The position numbers and the translations under genes are program-made. Of a DNA stretch of 64,000 nt, positions 1-7,565 are shown piece after piece (within the stretch, counting starts at the first letter, position 1; each line of letters opens with the position of its first letter). The notes under the pieces are model-generated. The model made no database searches. It saw only the letters and a program-made list of their open reading frames with translations, and had not been told where the DNA came from. This DNA is from Rugamonas rivuli (lineage in GTDB: Bacteria > Pseudomonadota > Gammaproteobacteria > Burkholderiales > Burkholderiaceae_D): positions 1 through 64,000 of the forward strand of contig NZ_WHUF01000012.1 of NCBI RefSeq assembly GCF_009380165.1, in the 5' to 3' direction.

Positions 1-447
1 GCCACCAGCACCGGTGCGGCCGGCGGCGCGGGTGCGACTGGCGGCAATGGCGGCAGCAGCGGCGCGGCCAGCAATACGGGCGGCGCCGGTGCGGCGGGTG
101 GTGCGGCCAGCGGCGGCACGGCCAGCAACGGCAATCCCACCAACGGCAGTTCGACCGGCGGTGCAGGCGGCGCAGGCGGCGCTGGCGGTGGCGGCAATAC
201 CGGTGGTGCGGGCGGCGGTGGCGGCACCGTTACCGGTGGTGCGGCGACAGGCGGCGCGGCGGCCGGCGGCACGGGTGGCGCAGGTGGCGATGTGTCGGTA
301 ACGGCGGGCACGTTCAATATGTCCAACACCATGAGCAATGTCGGCCAGTCGGCCGCCGGCATCATGGTGACGGCGCAGAACAGCGGCATCGCCTCGCTGG
401 TGCAGCAGAGCGTCAACGTCCAGGCCAATCTGTCGGTCGGCAAGTAG
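1..447 (+). CDS. Glycine-rich secreted/amyloid-like protein, 3' part only
   Basis: The reading frame is open from the first base of the window and stops with TAG at 445-447, so the N-terminus lies upstream. The visible 148 residues are mostly Gly, Ala, Thr, Ser and Asn in GGAGG/GGNTGG-type low-complexity repeats. They are followed by a non-repetitive tail containing a QNSGIASLVQQSVNVQ segment. Similar QN(S)G...LIQ segments occur in the next gene and in the gene at 1589. With the C39 peptidase and outer-membrane barrel downstream, the likely role is an exported fibre or matrix subunit, possibly Fap- or curlin-like. The frame choice is supported by the tail and by the stop 57 bases before the next start. 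Function is inferred from context only. Confidence 0.7.
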   Translation, partial: ATSTGAAGGAGATGGNGGSSGAASNTGGAGAAGGAASGGTASNGNPTNGSSTGGAGGAGGAGGGGNTGGAGGGGGTVTGGAATGGAAAGGTGGAGGDVSVTAGTFNMSNTMSNVGQSAAGIMVTAQNSGIASLVQQSVNVQANLSVGK

Positions 448-503
448 CGCGGACGCGGGATGCGCGCAGCGTGGCGCATCCCGCCATCTACAGGGAGTAC
501 GGT

Positions 504-905
504 ATGCATACACCAGTTTTCAGTTTGTTTGCGGCCTTGGCGCTGGGCGGCAATGCGCTGGCGGCGCCGTCGATCGAGCCGCTGCCGCCGCCGGCGGCGC
601 TGTCCCGGCCTGCGCTGCTGCCCGGCGCCATCGTCATCATGACCGCCGATCCGGCCGGGTTCGAGAACAGCTCACTACCGGCCGCCAAGCTGGCCGGCAA
701 GCGCGCGGGCGCCGATGCGGTCAACAACGACATGCAGTTGAACGGCGCCGTCAGCGGCAACTCCGCCGTCAATGTGTACACCGGCGCCAATTCGATCAGC
801 AGCGGCTCGTTCAGCAATGCCGCCGGCTTGCCGGTGGCGATACAGAACTCCGGCGCCAATGTGCTGATCCAGAACGCCACCATCATCAACATCCAGATGC
901 GATGA
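504..905 (+). CDS. Small exported protein of the amyloid-like cluster
   Basis: 133 residues. The ATG at 504 follows a GGGAG ribosome site and opens a signal peptide (MHTPVFSLFAALALGGNALA, likely cut after ALA). The mature part begins with a Pro-rich stretch (EPLPPPAA). It ends with a GN/NS-rich region carrying NSGANVLIQNATIINIQ, which resembles the tails of the genes at 1 and 1589. The stop codon overlaps the start of the C39 peptidase gene by four bases (ATGA), implying translational coupling. I do not recognise a named family. A secreted minor subunit or nucleator is the contextual guess. Confidence 0.75.
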   Translation: MHTPVFSLFAALALGGNALAAPSIEPLPPPAALSRPALLPGAIVIMTADPAGFENSSLPAAKLAGKRAGADAVNNDMQLNGAVSGNSAVNVYTGANSISSGSFSNAAGLPVAIQNSGANVLIQNATIINIQMR

Positions 906-1576
906 AGACCTACGCTTATGCAGTGCTGGCCGCCATCGCGTGCGGCCAGGCGGGCGCGGTGGACTTGCCCGGCGCGGCCGGCGGCAGCTACGCGCTGCAT
1001 GTCACCAGCCTGAAGGAGGCGCGCTTCCGTTCCACGGTGCGCCAGCAGTTCGATTTCAGTTGCGGCTCGGCGGCGGTGGCGACGCTGCTCAGCTATCACT
1101 ACGACACGCCCGTCAGCGAGCGGCAGGTGTTCGACGCCATGTACGCGCAGGGCGACCAGCAGAAAATCCAGCGCGAAGGCTTTTCGCTGCTGGACATGAA
1201 GCGTTATCTGGCCGGACTGGGTTTCATCGCCGACGGCTATCAGCAGCCCTTGCACAAGCTGGCCGAGGCGCGCTTTCCGGCCATCGTGCGCATCCGTGAA
1301 AACGGTTATGAACATTTCGTCGTCATCAAGGGTGTGGACGAGGGGCGCGTGCTGCTGGGCGATCCGGCCGGCGGCACGCGGGCGATGCGGCGCGCGGACT
1401 TCGAGGCGGTGTGGCAGGACCAGTTGCTGTTCCTGATCCATAACTGGCGCGGGCAGCCGCACTTCAATCTGGCGGCGGACTGGCGCGTCGCGCCGCGCGC
1501 GCCGCTGGAGCAGGGCATCAATCGCGGCTCGCTGACCGACATCACGCTGCCCAAGAACGGCAGCGGCAATTACTGA
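902..1576 (+). CDS. Periplasmic C39-family cysteine peptidase (FapD-like)
   Basis: 224 residues with a signal peptide (about 1-19, MKTYAYAVLAAIACGQAGA). The body is a single C39 papain-like domain: Gln48/49 and Cys54 in QQFDFSCGSAAV, His138 in YEHFVVIKGV, and Asp154 in LLGDPAGG form the expected oxyanion/catalytic set. There is no ABC transporter or membrane domain, unlike bacteriocin exporters, so it should act alone in the periplasm, as proposed for FapD of Pseudomonas. C39 enzymes cleave after double-glycine leaders, and the next gene product has such a motif at residues 41-42. Start overlaps the preceding gene by four bases. Family assignment is firm; substrate is inferred. Confidence 0.88.
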   Translation: MKTYAYAVLAAIACGQAGAVDLPGAAGGSYALHVTSLKEARFRSTVRQQFDFSCGSAAVATLLSYHYDTPVSERQVFDAMYAQGDQQKIQREGFSLLDMKRYLAGLGFIADGYQQPLHKLAEARFPAIVRIRENGYEHFVVIKGVDEGRVLLGDPAGGTRAMRRADFEAVWQDQLLFLIHNWRGQPHFNLAADWRVAPRAPLEQGINRGSLTDITLPKNGSGNY

Positions 1577-1588
1577 ACGGAGGCGCGT

Positions 1589-2080
1589 ATGCGCACAACG
1601 ATGTTGACCGTGCTGCTGGCCTGCGGGGCGGTGGCACATGCCGGCGATTTGCCGGACCCGACCGACGGCTGGTTGGCCGTCGATGACGCCACGCTGGAGC
1701 AGGCGCGCGGCGGCTACGAACTGGGCAGCGGACTCATGGTCTCGCTAGGTGTCGAACGTTTGGTTTCGATCAATGGCAGTGTTGTAGCAAACAGTCGTTT
1801 TGCGATCGCCGATGTGACAAAGTTGAGCGCTGAAGAAGCCCGCATGGCCAGCGATGCGCTCGCCGCGGTGGTGGTGCAGAACGGCGCGGGCAATGTGGCC
1901 GATGTTATGCAGGCCACGCCGGCACTGGGTTCCTTGCTGATACAGAACAGCGTCAGCGACCAGGCCATCCGCAGCCAGACCACGATCAGTACCACGGTCA
2001 GCAATCTGGCGCTGCTGAAGGCGGTCAATTTTGAAAGCATGTTGCGCGATGCCCTGAGCGCTGCTGTGGGGCCGAAATGA
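1589..2080 (+). CDS. Exported protein with double-glycine motif (possible C39 substrate, FapE-like position)
   Basis: 163 residues, with GGAGGCG before the ATG. Residues 1-18 form a signal peptide (MRTTMLTVLLACGAVAHA). A short acidic stretch follows, ending in VDDATLEQARGG with Gly-Gly at 41-42 and hydrophobic or small residues at -4, -7 and -12. That is the spacing of a C39 double-glycine cleavage motif. The remainder is rich in V, A, S, N and Q and contains QNGAGNV and LLIQNSVSDQ, echoing the tails of the two upstream secreted proteins. Position between the peptidase and the outer-membrane barrel matches fapE in the Fap operon, but I see no sequence proof of FapE homology. Confidence 0.75.
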   Translation: MRTTMLTVLLACGAVAHAGDLPDPTDGWLAVDDATLEQARGGYELGSGLMVSLGVERLVSINGSVVANSRFAIADVTKLSAEEARMASDALAAVVVQNGAGNVADVMQATPALGSLLIQNSVSDQAIRSQTTISTTVSNLALLKAVNFESMLRDALSAAVGPK

Positions 2081-2101
2081 ACACGACGACGGAGGGTGGC
2101 G

Positions 2102-3154
2102 ATGCGAAGTGTGAGATGGCAAACCAGTGCGCTGGTGTGGATGGCGTGCGCGGCGGCGCAGGTGCAGGCTCAGCAGCAATCGCAGGGCGATACCGCGCCG
2201 CCGGCCGTGGCGCCCTTGTTCGAACAGCCGGGCGTGCTGACGCCGCGCGGCAAGCTGGTGCTGGAGCCGTCGGCGCAGTTCGGCTATTCGTCGAGCAACC
2301 GCGTGGTGCTGGTCGGCTACACCATCATCCCGGCCTTGCTGATCGGGCTGGTCGACGTGCGCGAGATCAAGCGCAACACGCTGACCGGCGCCGTCTCGCT
2401 GCGCTACGGCCTGAGCAACCGCGCGGAAGTGGAGTTGAAACTGCCCTATGTGTACCGCACCGATTCCACCGTCAGCCGCGAGCTGTTCACCGGAACCGGT
2501 GTCGACAAGGTGTTTGAAACCAGCGGCAAGGGCGTGGGCGATGCCGAATTGGCGCTGCGCTACCAGCTCAACCAGGGGGCGCCGGACCGGCCGTATTACG
2601 TGGCCGGCTTGCGCGTCAAGTCGCGCACCGGCACCGATCCGTTCAAGGTCGTTACCGATTGCAGCAAGCGCTGCGTGGGGCCGGATGCCACCGGCACCGG
2701 CTTGCCGCTGGAACTGCCCACCGGTTCCGGCTTCTATGCCGTGCAGCCCAGCCTGACGTGGCTGTACGCCAGCGATCCGGCCATCCTGTTCGGCGGCATC
2801 AGCTACCTGTACAACTTCAAGCGCAGCAATGTCAACCGCAAGGTGTTGAACGGCGAGTGGGAGCCGCTGGGCACGGTCGCGCCGGGCGATGTGGCGGGCT
2901 TTAATTTCGGCATGGGCCTGGCCTTGAACGACAAGGCGCTGATCAGCTTTGGCTACGACCACAGCTCGATTGCGCGCACGCGGCAGAACGGCGTGCCGGT
3001 GCCGGGTTCGGTGCGGACGCAGCTGGGCACGTTGTTGATGGGCTTGTCGTACCGGCTCAGCGACAAGCGCACCATCAACATCGCGGTGGGCGCCGGACTC
3101 ACGCGGGACACGCCGGACGTGCAACTATCGATACGCATGCCGCTGTCCTTGTAG
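2102..3154 (+). CDS. Outer-membrane beta-barrel transporter (FapF/PF13557-like)
   Basis: 350 residues. The ATG at 2102 sits six bases after GGAGGG, so the in-frame GTG at 2096 is less likely. A signal peptide ends near AAAQVQAQ. The rest alternates polar and hydrophobic residues with aromatic girdles (LRYGLSNRAEVELKLPYVYR, FGGISYLYNFK, FNFGMGLALNDK) and ends in a short strand (IRMPLSL), which is typical of an outer-membrane barrel. It resembles the 'transporter' family that includes phenol-degradation MetA proteins and the FapF pore. One disulphide-sized CSKRC pair lies in a presumed loop. As the last gene of the cluster it probably exports or anchors the secreted proteins encoded upstream. 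Confidence 0.75.
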   Translation: MRSVRWQTSALVWMACAAAQVQAQQQSQGDTAPPAVAPLFEQPGVLTPRGKLVLEPSAQFGYSSSNRVVLVGYTIIPALLIGLVDVREIKRNTLTGAVSLRYGLSNRAEVELKLPYVYRTDSTVSRELFTGTGVDKVFETSGKGVGDAELALRYQLNQGAPDRPYYVAGLRVKSRTGTDPFKVVTDCSKRCVGPDATGTGLPLELPTGSGFYAVQPSLTWLYASDPAILFGGISYLYNFKRSNVNRKVLNGEWEPLGTVAPGDVAGFNFGMGLALNDKALISFGYDHSSIARTRQNGVPVPGSVRTQLGTLLMGLSYRLSDKRTINIAVGAGLTRDTPDVQLSIRMPLSL

Positions 3155-3224
3155 AGCGCGTGGCCCAAGCGGCGGATTTTGCGGTATCGTAGCGTTTCTC
3201 GATTGTTCAAAAAACAGGGACGCT

Positions 3225-4181
3225 ATGATCACGACGACCACCTTGACCCGAACCGCCGCCGTGCTGGCGGTGGCCATGGCCAGTACGATGGCGCAGGCCG
3301 CCGCGCCGATGGCCAAGTTCCAGGCGCCAGGCTTCTATCGCACCACGCTGGGCGATTTCGAAATCACCGTGCTCAACGACGGCACCATCGATCTGCCGGT
3401 CGACAAGCTGCTCAAGCAGCCGCCGGCCAAGACCAATGCGGCGCTGGCGCGGTCGTTCGAGAAGAGTCCGCTGGAAACTTCGATCAATGCTTTCCTGATC
3501 AATACCGGCAACAAGCTGGTGCTGATCGACGCCGGCGCCGCCAGCCTGTTCGGCCCGACGGCGGGCAAGATGCTGGCCAACTTCAAGGCCTCCGGTTACA
3601 AGCCGGAGCAGGTCGACGAGATCTACATCAGCCATATGCATGGTGACCACGTGGGCGGACTGGCGGCCAACGAACAGCGCGTGTTTCCGAACGCGATAGT
3701 CCGGGCGGGCAAGCTGGATGCGGATTTCTATCTGAGCCAGAGCAACCTGGACAAGGCGACCGGCGAGGAGAAGGAAGACTTCCAGGGCGCGATGATGTCG
3801 CTGAACCCTTACGTCAAGGCGGGCAAGTTCCAGCCCATCGTCGCCAACAGCGAGCTGGTGCCGGGCATCAAGTCCTACTTCAACGGCGGCCACACGCCGG
3901 GGCATATCACGTATGTGGTGGAGAGCAAGGGCCAGAAGCTGGCCCTGCTGGGAGATTTGCTGCACGTGCAGGCGGTGCAGTTTGAAACGCCTGGCGTCGG
4001 CGTCACCTTCGACACCGACAGCAAGATCGCCATCGCCGAACGCAAGGAAGCGTTCGCGGCGGCGGCCAAGGGGGGCTACCTGATCGGCGCCCCCCACCTG
4101 TCGTTCCCGGCCTTGGGCCATGTGCGCGTCAACGGCAAGGGTTACGACTTCGTGCCGGTGAACTACGCGCTGCCGCGCTAA
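3225..4181 (+). CDS. Exported MBL-fold metallo-hydrolase
   Basis: 318 residues with a signal peptide (about 1-26, ending TMAQAAA). The metallo-beta-lactamase fold is shown by the HMHGDH motif at 137-142, a preceding IDAG strand-loop at 101-104, GGHTPGH further on, LLGDLLH (bridging Asp) and a late APHLSFPALGH. All metal ligands expected for a dinuclear zinc site appear present. The family includes N-acyl-homoserine lactonases, alkyl sulfatases and other hydrolases; nothing here fixes the substrate. It is a single gene: the preceding barrel gene is 70 bases away and the next gene is convergent. Confidence 0.88.
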   Translation: MITTTTLTRTAAVLAVAMASTMAQAAAPMAKFQAPGFYRTTLGDFEITVLNDGTIDLPVDKLLKQPPAKTNAALARSFEKSPLETSINAFLINTGNKLVLIDAGAASLFGPTAGKMLANFKASGYKPEQVDEIYISHMHGDHVGGLAANEQRVFPNAIVRAGKLDADFYLSQSNLDKATGEEKEDFQGAMMSLNPYVKAGKFQPIVANSELVPGIKSYFNGGHTPGHITYVVESKGQKLALLGDLLHVQAVQFETPGVGVTFDTDSKIAIAERKEAFAAAAKGGYLIGAPHLSFPALGHVRVNGKGYDFVPVNYALPR

Positions 4182-4190
4182 GCGGCGAGC

Positions 4191-5246
4191 TTAAGCCAGG
4201 GCTGGGTAGTCGGTGTAGCCTTCTTCCGCAGGCGCGTAGAAGGTTTCGGCTTTCCAGTCGTTCAGCGGCGCATCCAGTTGCAGGCGGCGCGGCAGGTCCG
4301 GGTTGGAGATGAAGGCCTTGCCGAAAGCGATGGCGTCGGCGGTGCCGGCGTCCAGCACTTGCTGCGCGGTCTGCTTGTCCATCTTTTCATTGGCGATGTA
4401 GACGCCGCCGAATTCCTTCTTCAGCAACGGACCCAGGCTGTCCTCGCCCACCGCTTCGCGCGCGCAGATGAAGGCGATCTTGCGCTTGCCCAGCTCGCGC
4501 GCCACGTAGCCGAAGGTGGCGGCCGGGTTGGAGTCGCCCATGTCGTGCGAATCGCGGCGCGGCGCCAGGTGCATGCCCACGCGGCCGGCACCCCATACTG
4601 CGATGGCGGCATCGGTCACTTCCAGCATCAGACGGGCGCGGTTTTCAATCGAGCCGCCGTAGTTGTCGGTGCGCTGGTTGGTTTTATCTTGCAGGAACTG
4701 GTCGAGCAGGTAGCCGTTGGCGCCGTGGATTTCCACGCCGTCGAAGCCGGCCTTCTTGGCGTTCTCAGCACCTTTCTTGTAGGCGGCGACGATGCCTGCC
4801 AGCTCTTCGGTATCGAGCGCGCGCGGCACCGGATAGGCGCGTTGCGGACGCAGCAGGCTGACATGGCCTTCGGCCGCGATGGCGCTGGCCGACACCGGCG
4901 CTTCGCCGTTCAGGAAGCTCGGGTCGGAGATGCGGCCCACGTGCCACAGCTGGGCGAAGATCACGCCGCCGGCTTGATGCACGGCCTCGGTGACTTGCTT
5001 CCAGCCTTCCACCTGCTCGTCGGACCACAGGCCCGGGGTGTCGGCATAGCCCACGCCCTGCGGCGTGACGGCGGTCGCCTCGCTCAGGATCAGGCCGGCG
5101 GTGGCGCGCTGCTCGTAGTACTTGGCCATCAGCGCGTTCGGCACGCGGGCGCCGCCGATGGCGCGGGCACGGGTCAGCGGAGCCATGACGATGCGGTTTT
5201 TCAGGGTGATGTCGCCGATGGTGAGCGGGTCGAAAAGATTTGCCAT
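4191..5246 (-). CDS. nemA: Old yellow enzyme family ene-reductase (NemA-like)
   Basis: 351 residues, the usual length for the OYE/NemA class. The TIM-barrel FMN enzyme features are clear: N-terminal LFDPLTIGDITLKNRIVMAPL (phosphate/flavin loop), QLWHVGR, EIHGANGYLLDQFLQD (the His-x-x-Asn substrate pair), NYGGSIENRARL, and the C-terminal AIAFGKAFISNPDLPRRL. It reduces activated C=C bonds, N-ethylmaleimide or nitro compounds with NAD(P)H. The ArsR-type regulator gene ends ten bases upstream on the same strand, so the two form an operon and the enzyme is probably induced by electrophiles. The gene symbol is by family, not by demonstrated orthology. Confidence 0.9.
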   Translation of the reverse strand: MANLFDPLTIGDITLKNRIVMAPLTRARAIGGARVPNALMAKYYEQRATAGLILSEATAVTPQGVGYADTPGLWSDEQVEGWKQVTEAVHQAGGVIFAQLWHVGRISDPSFLNGEAPVSASAIAAEGHVSLLRPQRAYPVPRALDTEELAGIVAAYKKGAENAKKAGFDGVEIHGANGYLLDQFLQDKTNQRTDNYGGSIENRARLMLEVTDAAIAVWGAGRVGMHLAPRRDSHDMGDSNPAATFGYVARELGKRKIAFICAREAVGEDSLGPLLKKEFGGVYIANEKMDKQTAQQVLDAGTADAIAFGKAFISNPDLPRRLQLDAPLNDWKAETFYAPAEEGYTDYPALA

Positions 5247-5256
5247 GATGAGTTTC

Positions 5257-5553
5257 CTATAGTGTCATTTGATCGATGAAGGCCTGGATCAGGGCTTCGT
5301 CGCGTTTAAAGTAATTCCATTGCCCCACGCGGTGCGAGGTGATCAGGCCAGCCTTGAGCAGGGTGGCCAGATGCGCCGACACCGTCGATTGCGACAGTTC
5401 ACAACGCCGGTCGATGAGGCCGGCGCATACTCCCAGGCTCAGCGGATGCTGCTGGTCCGAGAAATACACCTCGGGCTCCTTCAGCCACGCCAGGATCTGG
5501 CGCCGCATCGGGTTGGCGAGGGCTTTGTGGATAGCGTCTATGTCCATTTGCAT
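5257..5553 (-). CDS. ArsR-family winged-helix regulator
   Basis: 98 residues containing one ArsR winged helix: LANPMRRQILAWL (helix 1-2), CELSQSTVSAHLATLLKAGLI (recognition helix with STVSxHL), then a wing SHRVGQWNYFKRD. A Cys pair (CAGLIDRRCELS) precedes the recognition helix and could sense thiol-reactive compounds. Start may be 5553 (MQMD) or the second Met at 5547; neither has a good ribosome site. It precedes the ene-reductase gene in an operon, suggesting repression of both genes relieved by reactive electrophiles. Palindromic sites lie directly upstream. Confidence 0.88.
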   Translation of the reverse strand: MQMDIDAIHKALANPMRRQILAWLKEPEVYFSDQQHPLSLGVCAGLIDRRCELSQSTVSAHLATLLKAGLITSHRVGQWNYFKRDEALIQAFIDQMTL

Positions 5554-5556
5554 GTA

Positions 5557-5607
5557 ACGATATATGGATCGTCTTTTTCCGATTTCAATATCGTCATCTT
5601 ACGATAT
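5557..5607. promoter_or_regulatory. Two dyads, candidate ArsR operator
   Basis: Two inverted repeats with six-base spacers lie just upstream of the ArsR gene: ACGAT-N6-ATCGT (5557-5572) and ATATCGT-N6-ACGATAT (5588-5607). Dyads of this size are usual for ArsR/SmtB dimers. The stretch is AT-rich and also precedes the divergent membrane-protein gene at 5682, so both directions could be controlled. No experimental support. Confidence 0.5.
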
Positions 5608-5681
5608 AAAAGAAAAACGTGCTGGCGGCCGAAAAATCATTTATGTTATGGGAACATTGTTCGAAGTTTAATGAGGGCCGT

Positions 5682-6740
5682 ATGTCGAGTCATTACCTGG
5701 ATGTGGCCATCGGGCTGTCCTACACTTTCCTCGCCGTGAGCCTGCTGTGCAGCGCCACGCGCGAAGCCATCGCCTCGCTGTTCCAGACCCGCGCCAAGAT
5801 CCTGGTCGATGGCGTGCTGACCATGCTGCACGAGCCGGCCGGCAAGTCCCATCTGCGCGGCATCATTCCTTCGATCCAGCGCTTCCTGCGGCTGGACAGC
5901 GGCTTCAATCTGGCCAAGCTGGGGCCGCACTCGCTGTCGGCCGCCGTCATGACGCATCCGCTGATCACTGGGCTGGCGCAGCAGGGGCGCATGCCGTCCT
6001 ATATTCCGTCGGCGATTTTTGCGCGGGCGTTTGTGTCGACGCTGACCGCCAGGTACGGCAAGGGACAGGCGGCGGCGCTGCTGCTGGCCAACATCGGCAA
6101 CGAAGGATTGAGCCGCACGCTGCTGGCCATCATGGGCGAAGGGCCGGACGACGTGGCCGCGCTGGAGAACGCCGTGCGCATCTGGTACGACACGGTGATG
6201 GACCGCATCACCGGCTGGTACAAGCGGCGCTCGCAGCTGGTGCTGTTCTGCGTCGGCCTGTTCTATGCGGGGGCGATGAATATCGATGCGCTGCAGCTGA
6301 GCCAGCGTCTTTGGCGCGACGAGGCCATGGCGACCAGGACGGCGCAGCAGATCGGCGACACCATGGCCGCCGGCGCCATGAAGCCGGCCGTGACGGCTGC
6401 GGCCGGCGCAACCGCGCCTACCGCGCTGAGCCAGGTGGGCGAGGCCAAAAAAGACATGCAGGCGTTGCAGGTGTTGCCGATCGGCTGGCCGTCGCCGCGC
6501 TTTGACGGCGCCTGGGACAAGGGTGCGGGCGCCTTCACGGCCGCGCTGGCGTTCGCGCTGATGGGGTGGATCATCACCGCCTTCGCCTCGTCGCTGGGAG
6601 CGCCGTTCTGGTTCGACGGCATCGGCTGGTTGCTGGCGCTGCGCGGCAGCGGCGCCAGGCCGGCGACGGACCCGGCGCCGGTGACGATCGAGACCATCAC
6701 CTTGCCGAGCCTGAACGGCGTCAAGCCCGCCAACGGTTGA
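5682..6740 (+). CDS. Hypothetical membrane protein
   Basis: 352 residues from the ATG at 5682, which follows a GAGGG ribosome site; an upstream in-frame start at 5619 would add an unlikely tail. One N-terminal hydrophobic segment (YLDVAIGLSYTFLAVSLLCS) is followed by a soluble helical region. A central membrane segment (QLVLFCVGLFYAGAMNI) and one or two near the C-terminus (AFTAALAFALMGWIITAFAS; DGIGWLLALRG) follow. Between them is an Ala-rich, probably extracytoplasmic loop. No motif or family is recognised with certainty. It is transcribed divergently from the ArsR/ene-reductase operon. Confidence 0.75.
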   Translation: MSSHYLDVAIGLSYTFLAVSLLCSATREAIASLFQTRAKILVDGVLTMLHEPAGKSHLRGIIPSIQRFLRLDSGFNLAKLGPHSLSAAVMTHPLITGLAQQGRMPSYIPSAIFARAFVSTLTARYGKGQAAALLLANIGNEGLSRTLLAIMGEGPDDVAALENAVRIWYDTVMDRITGWYKRRSQLVLFCVGLFYAGAMNIDALQLSQRLWRDEAMATRTAQQIGDTMAAGAMKPAVTAAAGATAPTALSQVGEAKKDMQALQVLPIGWPSPRFDGAWDKGAGAFTAALAFALMGWIITAFASSLGAPFWFDGIGWLLALRGSGARPATDPAPVTIETITLPSLNGVKPANG

Positions 6741-6774
6741 GGCCGTGTAGAAATGGCGGACCTGACCCCGGATG

Positions 6775-7131
6775 TCAGGCGAAGTGCAGGGCCAGGGCGA
6801 TGACGGCGGGCAGGGTCTGGATCAGCAGGATCGAACGCTTGACCGTCACGCCGCCCCATACGCCGGCCACCGCCACGCAAGCCAGGCCGAACACCGTGAA
6901 CGCCGACGCGATCGCCGGATTCGGATGCACAAAACCCACCACCAGCGCCGCCACCAGGAAGCCGTTGTAGCAACCCTGGTTGGACATGGCCGGCTGGACG
7001 ATGTCGGCCTTCTCCTTGCTCAGCCCGAACACGCGGCGGCCGCGCGATTCGAACAATACCGTTTCCAGCAGGACGATGTAGACATGTATCAGCGCCACCA
7101 GGCCGGTGACGATCTGCGCCAGTAATTGCAT
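6775..7131 (-). CDS. DUF1304 membrane protein
   Basis: 118 residues, four predicted membrane segments. The sequence MQLLAQIVTGLVALIHVYIV, the conserved ETVLFESRGRRVFGL motif after helix 1 and NQGCYNGFLVAALV match the DUF1304 family of small integral membrane proteins, whose function is unknown. Single gene, divergent from the exporter gene at 7248. Confidence 0.88.
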   Translation of the reverse strand: MQLLAQIVTGLVALIHVYIVLLETVLFESRGRRVFGLSKEKADIVQPAMSNQGCYNGFLVAALVVGFVHPNPAIASAFTVFGLACVAVAGVWGGVTVKRSILLIQTLPAVIALALHFA

Positions 7132-7247
7132 GGATGCTCCTTGTTATTGTTGAACGAGCATTATGTACTGCGCGGCGCGCGGCGGGAAGCCGTCAGCAGA
7201 GTTTGGCTGCCGATGCTATAGTTTGCGCAATTTTTTGGAGACACTCG

Positions 7248-7565
7248 ATGACCTGGATAATCCTCATCCTGGCCGGCCTGCTGGAAGTGGCGTGGGCGGT
7301 CGGGCTCAAATACACCGACGGCTTCAGCAAGCCATTGCCGACCGTGCTGACGCTGGGCGCCATGGCCGGCAGCGTCGCCATGCTGGGCCTGGCGCTGCGC
7401 ACGCTGCCGCTGGGCACCGCTTATGCGATCTGGACCGGCATCGGCACCGTCGGCACCGTGATCTTCGGCATCGTCGTATTGAACGAGCCGGCCAGCGCGC
7501 TGCGCGTCGGCTGCATCGCCATGATCATCGGCGGCATCGTCGGCCTGAAGCTGTCGACCGTCTGA
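7248..7565 (+). CDS. sugE: Small multidrug-resistance family exporter (Gdx/SugE type)
   Basis: 105 residues, four membrane helices, the standard SMR size. Start is the ATG at 7248 after a TTTTGGAG ribosome site; upstream in-frame starts lack one. Glu13 in AGLLEVAWAVGLKY is the proton/substrate carboxylate. AIWTGIGTVGTVIFGI is the helix-3 signature of the SugE/Gdx branch rather than the EmrE branch. Gdx proteins exchange protons for guanidinium, and some SugE homologues also confer tolerance to quaternary ammonium compounds. I looked for a guanidine riboswitch in the 115 bases upstream and saw no convincing one. Confidence 0.9.
   Translation: MTWIILILAGLLEVAWAVGLKYTDGFSKPLPTVLTLGAMAGSVAMLGLALRTLPLGTAYAIWTGIGTVGTVIFGIVVLNEPASALRVGCIAMIIGGIVGLKLSTV

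Noticed and set aside
1..300. Tandem GGC-rich DNA as a CRISPR or structural repeat array
   Set aside because: Repeats are irregular and explained by Gly/Ala/Thr codons of a coding frame; there are no spacers.
7134..7247. Guanidine riboswitch upstream of the Gdx/SugE gene
   Set aside because: Expected from known biology, but I see no paired ACGR hairpins or ykkC-like core; only a weak -10-like TATAGT.
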